Shown here one piece after another: positions 15,101 to 22,478 of a DNA stretch of 64,000 nt. This stretch comes from Phoronis australis. Its lineage: Eukaryota > Phoronida > Phoronidae. Below the pieces are notes generated by a model, which worked only from the letters and a program-made list of their open reading frames with translations, had not been told where the DNA came from and made no database searches. Positions within the stretch are counted from its first letter, which is position 1; every line of letters begins with the position of its first letter. The DNA lies in assembly GCA_002633005.1 (NCBI GenBank), contig NMRA01000237.1, positions 62,769-126,768 of the forward strand, written 5' to 3'. A program made the translations under genes and the position numbers.

Positions 15101-17574
15101 GTTGTTTAGAATGGGATTTTAAAATTATGTGCCCCTTGTGTGCACTTATTGCCTTGAGCGCACTATTTTATGTGAGAAATTGCATTCAACCTAATTTCTG
15201 TATCTAAGTCTCATTATCATATGTTTATTTTGTATTAAAGACCTCTGGCCGAAAGTACTGTAAACAAAAAATTGATAGGCACATTTGCACATGCAGTCAA
15301 CCCATTTAAGAGTTGTTCTCTTCTTTTAAGGGTAGAATACACAATCATATTTAATAACAGATATATCTGGATTGATTAGCTAGCAAGCGTGTACAGGATT
15401 CTTGAGTTGGGTGCTTCCACTGAACTTCTTTCATAAAACGTGACCTAAGTTCACTAATCCCTTGCAAATCAACAGGAAGTGGTATTCATCCCCTACAAGA
15501 CCATCACTGCAAATCAAACGTAGTCTATTATAATATTCCTCTTTCTCCTGCCTACCCACTTTCACTTGTAGTCTGTGGTTGGACCATCTAAGTCTCATAC
15601 AGCGTCAGTTAGCTCAATTCAAACTTGCAAGCTTCATACTAGAATAAATCAAGTTTTGTGATGGTGAATCTTTCTGTTGGACCTATCAGTGAACTGCATT
15701 TGATCTGTGGTGATACACGTAATTTAATCAAGCCTAACTCACTGTATTAAAGAACCAAAACAAAGGGCTCCACCCTTAAACATGAATCAACTATGGCGCT
15801 GCTTGTGGCTTAAGACAGCTATAACGCAATTTGATTAACAAATTCATGAATATATAAATAACTATTACTTACAACCTACTTAAACTCTTTCACTGTTCTG
15901 AGCTCGGTAGAAGCAGCTCCACTAATGGACAATTTTAAATTTATTAGATGGCACAGGGCTCAACATTTAGCGTAAATAATATCAACCCGCTAAATGTGAC
16001 CTAGCATAATTCCCAGGTCATAATGCAGGGAATGAGGTCAGCATAACAAGGAAAGTGCATGTGCTGCCGGAGGCTGCGAAAGTCCTAGTCCACAGAAATA
16101 GCTTAGAGTTGGCAGCAGCAGGAAATGAATAATCGAGATACTGTCTAACTGGACAAATACGTTCACCCAAAATTCATCGGTCGGCTTTTGTTCTAGTTAA
16201 ACTGAAAACTATGAGTGCATTAATCAGTAGTGCCCTATTACCCTCTAACCCAGTATTCCATGCGGGCCTACCTCCTATCTAAAGGGCCCTTCATACTGAC
16301 GTCGACGCGTCGATGGTTTGGGGAGTTGCGGTCAGTATGAACGCTTAACTCCGGTCCTGGATCGCAGTTAACAGCTCCAATTAACATCGCTGTTAACAAG
16401 TGGATTTAAGACCGCAGCGTCAACGCTGTGGTGCAGTATGAACGCTTAACTCTGGTCCAATCGAAGTTATCGCCAGGTGCCACTGTTGTCGTCAACAGTT
16501 ACAAGGTAGTGACGTCACTAATAGCTGCTTATATTTTGCTCTAATAATAACCAATCGATTTAAAAATAAGTTTAATGTCACTTAGCACATGCAAATATTT
16601 CCAAATTGAAACATTGAAAAAAATTTTAGCGTGCAACGCTACCTTGCGATAACTTCGATGACGACAGCGGCACACAACTGTTTACTTTGATGGTCATTAA
16701 CTACCGAAGCCAGTATGAACGGTCCAGTTAACTGCGCTGTTTACGTCGATGCTCCCCTCAGACCGGAGTTAAGTCAATATGAAAGGGTCTTAAGGGAAAA
16801 TTGCGCAGTCATGTAACTAGCCATTGTACTTCTTGCAAGACATTATTACGACATTGTCTGTTTACTTCCTGTACTATTCTTGTGTTTGAATGTGGGCATG
16901 GAATCTCCGTGGTGACTTGCGGAAAAATGCGATTTTTTTGACAAAATCTTCAACAAAGATAGATATTATAGTATTTTATTTGACAAAAATTTCCCTTCAA
17001 AGTTTTCTTGGTCAGCACTCTACAATGTCTGGGGAGTTTTGAGTATTTGCAACAAAGGAAAGTGGTTATTATTGGCAAATAATGATGCTTAAACCTTTAA
17101 CAAAATTTCTTCTTATTTCTGATTTTTAACAAAACAGCTTTTTTACACTAAATATTTATTCTGTTTGCTGAAACTCTAAACCAAAGCACTTGATATTAAA
17201 ATTAATTTAAAATTTCTCTACTTTACTAGATTCTAATTATATGTTGTATTTTTATCTATTTGTGTGCTTCTCCCAATGAAGAAGTTGAACAACAGACAAA
17301 GTTCTGATGCTTTAACTCTGTGTTACTAGAATTGTTGCCATGGTTACACGTGTGACTTTTTATTTGTAGTTCACCAAGTGAAAGCAGTGTCGGTCAGGTG
17401 GAGTCGGACAGACAGGCGCGTGGCATCATAATGATGAAGTTGACGACATTGGACGTCAAATTGACCGAACTGTTGAATTTCTTCGGTCAAACTGAAGTTG
17501 GTGACCTGAAGGAGAGGATGAAAGAGGTAAGCCCTCCTCAGGCTCCAGAAACAATTCTGCAGACGGACCCGTAA
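59..17574 (+). CDS. SESTD1: SESTD1-like gene (SEC14 and spectrin domains), 5' end missing
   Basis: Thirteen exons (59-149, 3395-3502, 5599-5706, 7425-7551, 8731-8903, 9784-9906, 10414-10593, 11052-11166, 11766-12007, 12791-12913, 14014-14205, 14909-15081, 17370-17574) join in frame into about 652 codons. The first 100 residues carry SEC14 motifs (HGFTVIVDGR; ELGGSLEYQHEKW). The rest is alpha-helical spectrin-type repeat with signatures such as VDWI, FGKDIT, DVRRLK and TYDYGQQLL, in the same order as in vertebrate SESTD1 (696 aa). Adding the roughly 55 N-terminal residues missing at the left edge gives a similar length. In vertebrates SESTD1 is a cytosolic phosphoinositide-binding scaffold linked to TRPC4/5 channels; that role is family knowledge and is not shown here. 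The next gene downstream on the same strand is CCDC141-like. The uncertain point is the 3' end: a good donor at 17527 could bypass the TAA. Confidence 0.88.
150..3394. other. Intron, 3.2 kb, repeat remnants
   Basis: No coding signal was found. Degenerate copies of dispersed repeats lie near 395-600 (family C), 2030-2260 and 2835-2895 (family A), and 3115-3345 (family C). Open frames here are short and lack splice or codon support. Confidence 0.6.
3395..3502 (+). CDS. SESTD1: SESTD1-like exon: SEC14 domain, central segment
   Basis: 108 nt, phase 0 at both ends, acceptor tttggcag and donor gtaagc. It reads DLFTGNLNHVFILK...FFLNLDKKVRKPE. It was chosen because the SEC14 fold needs a segment between the flanking exons, and this one has the right length and the hydrophobic-strand-then-charged pattern of the corresponding SESTD1 stretch. 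Residue identity is low, so it is less certain than its neighbours. Confidence 0.68.
3578..4104. mobile_element. hAT-type MITE with 8-bp target duplication
   Basis: The element 3586-4096 (511 bp) begins AGGGCTTGGAAT and ends with its exact inverse ATTCCAAGCCCT. It is flanked on both sides by the perfect direct repeat GAGAAGAC (3578-3585 and 4097-4104). An 8-bp duplication and AGGG-type ends are typical of the hAT superfamily. There is no transposase frame, so it is non-autonomous. The interior is rich in ccgcgg/ttccgc motifs. Confidence 0.85.
4105..4200. repeat. Dispersed repeat family B, right half split by the hAT MITE
   Basis: With 3505-3577 this forms one repeat copy. Joining across the MITE restores a match to the copies at 9249-9440 and 41920-42140 (shared gatgaattc, tctgaatac and ggcttgtactgta motifs). 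Confidence 0.6.
4410..4937. mobile_element. TIR element (MITE), copy 1
   Basis: The left end reads gaataaagacaacaactttt and the right end is its approximate inverse (aaaagttgttgtcttattca). A second copy in the opposite orientation lies at 27581-27932; the inner block around 4636-4690 is nearly identical to the reverse complement of about 27645-27700. There is no coding capacity. Confidence 0.7.
5599..5706 (+). CDS. SESTD1: SESTD1-like exon: end of SEC14 domain
   Basis: 108 nt, phase 0 at both ends, acceptor catttcag, donor gtaagg. It contains RRQLPPELGGSLEYQHEKW, the conserved C-terminal signature of SEC14 domains in spectrin-repeat proteins (xLxxxFGGSLxYxHxxW). Confidence 0.93.
5707..7424. 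other. Intron, 1.7 kb
   Basis: It holds the foldback at 6577-6680 and a stretch at 6890-7140 with repeated cttaag/gacttgag words in both orientations, probably another degraded inverted-repeat element. No coding signal was seen. Confidence 0.5.
6577..6680. repeat. Foldback inverted repeat, 34-nt arms
   Basis: The arms 6577-6610 and 6647-6680 are inverse copies with a few mismatches (left aatactctgatataacgtgc; right, inverted, aatagtctgacataacatgc), around a 36-nt loop. A small foldback MITE is the simplest explanation. Confidence 0.7.
7425..7551 (+). CDS. SESTD1: SESTD1-like exon: first helix after SEC14
   Basis: 127 nt, enters in phase 0 and leaves in phase 1; acceptor gtctctgcag, donor gtatga. 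It reads VLEQFLQDAHRVNERLK and continues to TLHKG. It begins the helical rod; upstream of it lies an atgataatgataatg microsatellite. Confidence 0.85.
7855..8124. repeat. Minisatellite, about 30-36 bp, 9 units
   Basis: Intronic tandem units of the form gaaaacctgcacaaaagcacatg followed by a poly-T run of variable length. The variable T runs make unit lengths unequal. The 93-residue minus-strand open frame across it is a by-product of the repetition. Confidence 0.9.
8373..8425. repeat. Short tandem repeat, three units of about 18 bp
   Basis: Three near-identical copies of tattgtcacaccc separated by 4-5 bases, within the intron 7552-8730. No function is evident. Confidence 0.7.
8641..8656. other. 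Poly-G run ending in an undetermined base
   Basis: Fifteen G residues followed by one N at 8656. This is most likely a sequencing or assembly difficulty in an intronic homopolymer. Confidence 0.8.
8731..8903 (+). CDS. SESTD1: SESTD1-like exon: spectrin repeat 1, helices
   Basis: 173 nt, enters in phase 1 and leaves in phase 0. The first codon is completed by the preceding exon (Gly-Lys-Ser-Leu-Leu). It contains FCTEAGFHSQPLDQLEHEIRR. The donor gttggt is weak, but no other in-frame donor fits before the stop. Confidence 0.82.
9249..9440. repeat. Dispersed repeat family B copy
   Basis: Shares ttaattctgttaacagcaaa, gatgaattcagcttc and gttttgcttctacagtatg-type blocks with 41920-42140 and with the MITE-interrupted copy at 3505-4200. 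Degenerate and non-coding. Confidence 0.6.
9784..9906 (+). CDS. SESTD1: SESTD1-like exon: spectrin junction exon VIDW
   Basis: 123 nt, phase 0 at both ends, acceptor tatgccag, donor gtgagt. It begins VIDWILGAAEKLL, the Trp-containing start of a spectrin helix A, and contains DIGDSF and LRKQHE, as in the matching SESTD1 segment. Confidence 0.93.
9911..10384. repeat. Degenerate tandem repeat filling an intron, about 78 bp x 6
   Basis: Six diverged units share ggtggctgtaggacagcaca, an actttttt run, and a tgttggtgggcag block. The array fills nearly the whole 507-bp intron between two SESTD1-like exons. The minus-strand open frames across it look repeat-driven. Confidence 0.8.
10414..10593 (+). 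CDS. SESTD1: SESTD1-like exon: spectrin repeat helices B/C
   Basis: 180 nt, phase 0 at both ends, acceptor ctgtttttag, donor gtagga. It reads QTYGNYAELRHSIEVLP and ends NLLIASVMFHRLVEE, the typical spectrin helix C ending (hydrophobic-F-H-x3-E). Confidence 0.92.
10765..10840 (-). repeat. tRNA-derived SINE head
   Basis: Read on the minus strand, box A TGGCCTAGTGG (10818-10828) and box B GGGTTCAAATCCC (10784-10796) are spaced as in a tRNA promoter. Stem pairing is too degraded for a functional tRNA, so a SINE head is the better call. Confidence 0.65.
11052..11166 (+). CDS. SESTD1: SESTD1-like exon: spectrin helix, phase 0 to 1
   Basis: 115 nt, acceptor cgttctag, donor gtgagc. It begins LSSMYDNLLELLCSDIV and ends in a split Gly codon. 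It is equivalent in position and phase to the CCDC141-like exon 40984-41092. Confidence 0.92.
11766..12007 (+). CDS. SESTD1: SESTD1-like exon: conserved FGKDIT / DVRRLK spectrin repeat
   Basis: 242 nt, phase 1 to 0, acceptor caccaacag, donor gtctag. The motifs FGKDITPNYGRQMSHVQDVL and DVRRLKLQQILQL are among the most conserved stretches of SESTD1. The exon ends CERDANQ, leading into AVDW of the next one. Confidence 0.96.
12791..12913 (+). CDS. SESTD1: SESTD1-like exon: spectrin junction exon AVDW
   Basis: 123 nt, phase 0 at both ends, acceptor tttctttcag, donor gtagta. It begins AVDWIMELCDVLART and ends LQEQHAKFEQTAK, matching the EWLSELLDALL...LLEKHRKF region of vertebrate SESTD1. Confidence 0.95.
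13082..13378. repeat. 33-bp minisatellite, 9 units
   Basis: Nine contiguous 33-bp units (ggactggtcctggtctagct plus a 13-bp tail) lie in the intron 12914-14013. Because 33 is a multiple of three, a frame stays open across the array on both strands (GTGPGLAGSFK on +). Units differ by a few substitutions (GTS, GTR, GTD, LAR, LAK variants). The flanking exon frame stops right after 12913, so the array is not a read-through part of the SESTD1-like protein. Confidence 0.95.
14014..14205 (+). CDS. SESTD1: SESTD1-like exon: spectrin repeat with TYDYGQQLL
   Basis: 192 nt, phase 0 at both ends, acceptor tactgtcag, donor gtgagc. It starts GTYDYGQQLLEAGLILRRSL, nearly the same as STYDYGRQLLQ of vertebrate SESTD1, and ends VATVFHKNVDK. 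Confidence 0.96.
14909..15081 (+). CDS. SESTD1: SESTD1-like exon: C-terminal helix
   Basis: 173 nt, enters in phase 0 and leaves with two bases of a Ser/Arg codon; acceptor gtctcacag, donor gtgaga. It reads LILEIDEVLLKLNS and ends ERMSLPVVSKS, comparable with the DRLTVPVVYPD segment near the end of SESTD1. Confidence 0.92.
15082..17369. other. Intron, 2.3 kb, with a MITE
   Basis: Contains the TIR element at 16281-16793. The rest (15082-16270 and 16800-17369) shows no coding signal. All exon phases join without needing an extra exon here. Confidence 0.6.
16281..16793. mobile_element. MITE with GRCCCTTYCATAYTGAC ends
   Basis: The left end gggcccttcatactgac and the right end, inverted (agaccctttcatattgac), are matched. 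Subterminal copies of cagtatgaacgcttaact recur near 16352 and 16434, with a diverged copy near 16711, a common arrangement for transposase-binding sites in MITEs. No coding frame; about 0.5 kb. Confidence 0.72.
17370..17574 (+). CDS. SESTD1: SESTD1-like last exon (proposed), with an internal donor
   Basis: The acceptor tttatttgtag precedes 17370. The single first base completes the split codon to give SSPSESS. The helix ending DLKERMKE is followed either by a strong donor gtaagc at 17527 (phase 0) or by fifteen more codons to TAA at 17572-17574. Ending here gives a protein of about the length of vertebrate SESTD1, which also stops a few dozen residues after a GSPS motif. If the donor is used, coding would continue into another exon. 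Confidence 0.7.
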
Positions 17575-20500
17575 TGCTTGCGCCGGATACCTAATTTCAG
17601 AGTTCTGGCACTGTAGTAGGTGAATTGAGATTTTTTAGACTGTTAAACATGACTTGAGACTTGGCTAGAGAATTGACCAATAAGATAACATTCTGGCATG
17701 CTTCTCTTTTGCGTTTTGGGAGCACAAAAGCATCCTTCACTTGATCTAATTTCTAATTTTGGTGTGAATGACGGGCTGAGTTGACAGGGACGGAATGCTA
17801 TTGCTTTCACTCTTGGACATTTTGAAGTGTTGGACATTTTTTCTGTGAATCGTTTGAATTTCCCATCGCATGAAAGTGACAACTTAATGGCACGAAAGCT
17901 GGAAAGAGTTTATAAAATTGTTGGAAAATACCCCTCAACAATGAATCCTTACACGAATGCGGAACGTTATCTACCAAATACCATATCTCCATCTAGTGGC
18001 AAGGCATATTTCATCATGCCACTGCTATATTGGAAAGTAGCTAGTATGTGACACGGCTTCAGTTAACTTTCAAATTTCATGCAACGTGACAATTTGCTAG
18101 TCAAATCCTAAGTATTGTTTGTCACGCTTAAGCTTAGATTGTGTTGACAGGCCTAAAATCACTGACTGCTATCTCATTGACCGAAATCCAAAGATGACGT
18201 CTTGTGACTAGACCTCCAAGACCCTGTGAACTATACCTCTGGATCCAGTGACTGATTCTGTTAATGCTTTGTACAGATATCAAGTAGTGCACCTTGCCCA
18301 TGACATGTTTTTGTTTGGCAACATTATTTCCGCTTGAGCCTAGGATTGTTTCTCTACCCTGCTTGTGCACCAGGGACCCATTTTGTCAAAGGTTTTACGC
18401 CCAAGTGATTGCTGCCTCAGAGTTTTCCTGGCGTCTGGCATTTCACATTTGCGGCTAGTCAAGCTGTACGTAGTATAAGAACACTGTCTTTAGTTAAATT
18501 TATCTCAGTGCTTGTAATGTTTGAAAACATGTCTGTGACTGAGCTTCTGGCCTTTGGTAAAACTGGCTGCTGTTGAGTATTGTCAGATGGATTGCTTTAT
18601 TTGGTTTGCTTACTTACCTCAAGGGGGCATCACTGCATTGGCACTGACTGTGTTGCATATTACAGTAAACACATAGTCTGCCAGTTAATGTAGTACAAAC
18701 AATTTGTGGTTCAAAGGCTGTTTGAAAGCCCCACCCCCAGAAGGTGGAATCACATTTGTAATATCTTAATACAAATAGGCTCAGGTGGCATTTGTAGATT
18801 AACTTTCTCCTTCAAGTTGGCAAAACCAATTTTGTTTAAAACTGTTATAACCCTGTGCTATGTCATATTTTTGATACGGACCATTTTCCGCAGTTTAACT
18901 GATCTTGACTTGCTCGTTATTGCTTGAGATAATGGCAGAGAAGAGAATGACTGTGCAAACTTGCAGAGCGTAGTGTCAAGCAATAGCAAGCCATCAGCTC
19001 TTTCCAAGCCCATAGGTCTCATCTACTTGAATTAAGAGAACAATTTGAGATGAATTTCATAGCGTTAAGTTCTCTGTATGAAAAGTTGTTTTTGTTGTGG
19101 AAGACTGTTTTGTAAGAGCTTCAATCTCCATTCATTGTTTTTATTAAATTACATTTGTGTGGTGTAAAACTGAGCCATATTTGAACAAATGCTTAAATAG
19201 ACATATTATCAATTTCATTTTTGTTTGAATTGTATACATTGCCACAGAAGTCTTAAGTTGAACTGTGCATCTGTGGTCATGAGTCACAGTTGAAATGTGG
19301 CTACTACCAAATGTGTTTCATTCCTGAAATCAGTCTTGGAATTTGTTGCCATGGAAATGCCCAATGATACTCTGGCTTGAGGTTTCTTCAAAAGTATGCT
19401 ATAACTCTGTTTCATGTGATTAGCTGCATTCAGGAATGCTAACGAGTTACGATGCCTGCACATGTCGACTCAACTGAGTATTTTCATTGAAGCATTACAA
19501 ACATAGCTGTAGATGATAATCATAATTGCAGAGTTTTCTCCTCCGCAAAAGTGCCTGCATCAACTTTCCTGATCGGAAGTTCTCATAACTCCATGAATAA
19601 AATCATCATTAGGGAAATAATGTTTTGTTAAATAGAATAGAGAACTGAATTTGAAGAAACTGCACTTGAAAATTGAGATAGACGATAACTGAATAAAGCA
19701 TGGAACAGTCGGACATTGTCCTAAAACATGGCTTTACAATGCCCCTCTGCCATATGTGTACATGTTTAGGCTCATACGCCTATAGCTGAAGCGATGCATT
19801 GTTTTCAAAGAACTTTTTTCTCAGAGTTTCTCATACAATTCCATGCCTCCACTAAGCTCCACTAATAGCCACAGACTACCACTCCTTGTATATGTTGAAC
19901 TGTTTTTTTCTGTCTTATGTCTGATTTAGTACTTTTCATTTGGAATGTTGATGTTTCATTGAAATACACATCAGTGGAAACCATTTCGTAACAGATAAGG
20001 CATGCCTTACTCATATGTTATTTTTAATTTTACTTGTTGGTTTTATTCTGGTGTTTTGCACTGCTTTGCATATAAGTATGTTGGCATAAACATTTATAAT
20101 CCATGTATTTTATTTGTGTCTTTATGTAGACTTGGTTTGTTTATTGTTTTACTTCTCATTATGTGACTGGTAATTCATACAGCTAACGGACAATGTTCGC
20201 ATTATTTTTGTTTTAATAGGTAATAAAATAATAAAAATACATTTGCTTACATACTTCTTCCTAAAGGATGCTAAGTGCTATAAGAGGAATTACAAATATT
20301 ACAACTTTGATGAAATAAGAAATCGAAAAATGTCATGACTATTAAAGTTAATAAAAAACAATCATGACATATTTACAAAAAGTTTGATTTTGATAGATCT
20401 TGAATTGGCAATAATGTAAACGGTTGCTTATTATTAATTCTAATCTTATCTTACCTTTGAGGGCTGTTATGTAATATGACCATTTCTTTGGATACCACTT

Positions 20501-21502
20501 TCACACAATGGTCATTTACAGGGGGAAGCTACATTTTCAGAACCACAATTGGTGCCTGTTATTTAATGGATGAAACTGGTTCTCAAAATGCCCGGAGCCC
20601 TGTAAGCTGACTATTACCCAAATATTTTCATCTATCTTACTTTGAAGGTGGTCATTTTTGACCTGGCAGAGCGGTGCTCAAAATCTCTTTGAAATGCTGC
20701 TTTCATTCTTCTAGGATGTCTCCTTCCATTCTAAGTAGAATGTTTCTGATCTTACCTCTGTTTAAACCCTCAGAGTTTATCTGAATTAGGCTTGAGTTAT
20801 CTAAGGCGGAAGGTCAATGGTGTGCTACTGTTGTGTTTAAAGTAAAAGGATTATTTTACTAGTAATTAGAACTTTGCCTATCTAAATGGACTGAAGCCTT
20901 TTGCATTCCTCAGAAGTGAAACCAAGAGAGCTGCAGCTCACTAAATCCAGAATACCATAAACTTAGATTTGATATTCTAATGTTTATATGGTTACTCAAC
21001 TCGATTATAGAAATGAAGAAATGAGTTCACTGATTTCTTGTTCTAAATTCACGTTTAACACCTGTGGTTTTATGATCGTATCTGTGATAAAGGCAAAGAC
21101 TTATAACAAAATTTACACAAAAAATTCCACAGTTTGGGACAGTAGAACATGCTCATGGTTGGAGTTTGTACCAAATTTTAGAAAAAGGCATTACAGGTCG
21201 TCCCAAATTCAAGAATTAAGATCAACAACAAACGATTATTCACCTTGATGTTACACTTCACAGGGACGTATGAAAATGTTGCATTGACGGTAATTTTGAC
21301 AAGTTTAAGAACAAACAAACCTTTGTAATACTCTGTTGATACACACCGCTGTGCCCATTACCTTCAGAATCAAGAAAATTCAATTTCGACTTGAATTTCG
21401 GTGTCACAAAATTCAGGGACTGTTAGTGGTGTACCGCACCAATCTGCTATTCATCTGCTTTGTTTAAAGTTACCTTATTGGCGAGAAAAATCTTTTTCTG
21501 AA

Positions 21503-21580
21503 ATCAACCCCAGCACGGAATCGAACCTCTTCTCGCATCACAACCTAACGCTGTGTTGGCGGTGCTAATTCCCACTCGGT
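21503..21580 (-). repeat. tRNA-derived SINE head
   Basis: On the minus strand it carries a box B, GGTTCGATTCC (21517-21527), preceded by a sequence similar to the copy at 56862-56935 (ttagcnccgcca, then a ggttnnattc block). Degenerate. Confidence 0.5.
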
Positions 21581-22266
21581 TTATGAAAGCATATTTCAGG
21601 TATATGTGACTAGTGCTGTCACCAGCTTTAATATTGGTGAATGTCTGGCAGACAATGAGAATAAGCGATTTGTAATAAAATCAAAAAACACTATAAATTT
21701 TATTGTGTTACAGCTCTGGTCAAAGCTGATAACTTCAAAAGGTCCATCCCATTTAACAATGATCACAAAATTGCATTTTTCATTAAAAAAAACAACAAGT
21801 AAAAATGTCCCTGCAATAATCATTGGTACTGAGAATCCAGAATACCAGAAATCAAGCTTGCACTGAAATTTTCTAACTCTGCAGTGGGTAAGTTGACTAC
21901 CAACACAGGCCAATTACTGCTCTGATGGTATTTCCCAATATGGTAGAGGGATTCTCCATCAGTCCACCCTCTAAACAGGGGTGTCAAGTGGTTTTTGGCT
22001 CGAACAAATATTTAAGTTCAGCTCTACTGTTCAAACGCGGCCACTTTTCAGGCATATCTCTACAGCGTGTTGCTGACTTGGTTTATATTTTCTGTGAAGG
22101 AGATTCCCCCCGGTTAAGATTTGTTTGATTTTCTGATTACTGTGATCTTGCTCCCCCTCTCTGTTCAAGTGGCACGGACCAGGCCTGTCTGACAACCATA
22201 ACATGAAGCAGCTGAAAACTTACTGTTGGTTTGACTGAGGGTGCATAGCTGTTGCATGCAGGCCTT

Positions 22267-22274
22267 TATATTTA
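22267..22274 (+). promoter_or_regulatory. TATA-like element upstream of CCDC141-like start
   Basis: The sequence tatattta lies 70 bases upstream of the ATG at 22344, which would place a start site near 22297. The surrounding ttatatttat also matches the MEF2 consensus at 9 of 10 positions. Both are short motifs in AT-rich DNA. Confidence 0.3.
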
Positions 22275-22343
22275 TCCCCAATTGCTCGCCCATAGTAACC
22301 CCTTGCTAACACAATTTTGTAACTGGACGCGACCAACGACAAA

Positions 22344-22478
22344 ATGTCGGACCGTGAGTCCGACATGCTTTCGGAATACACGGACTCCGTGTTCACGGAC
22401 TTCCACCCGTCAACGACGACGATCAGTACGATCGCGATCAAGGCGGGCAATTCCAAGATCATTCTCGCCATATTGAAG
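22344..22478 (+). CDS. CCDC141: CCDC141-like exon 1 with start codon
   Basis: The ATG at 22344 sits in a fair context (acaaaATGt). Forty-five codons end in phase 0 before donor gtatgt. The sequence STTTISTIAIKAGNSKIIL resembles the N-terminus of vertebrate CCDC141. No polypyrimidine-AG acceptor lies just upstream, which fits a first exon rather than an internal one. Confidence 0.85.

Larger units (their letters stand above)
17575..22343. other. Intergenic region between SESTD1-like and CCDC141-like genes
   Basis: No exon with splice and codon support was found. AATAAA hexamers at 19596-19601 and 19692-19697 could end a long SESTD1-like 3' UTR. A SINE lies at 21503-21580 (minus strand). The right end holds the putative promoter and 5' UTR of the next gene. 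Confidence 0.55.
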
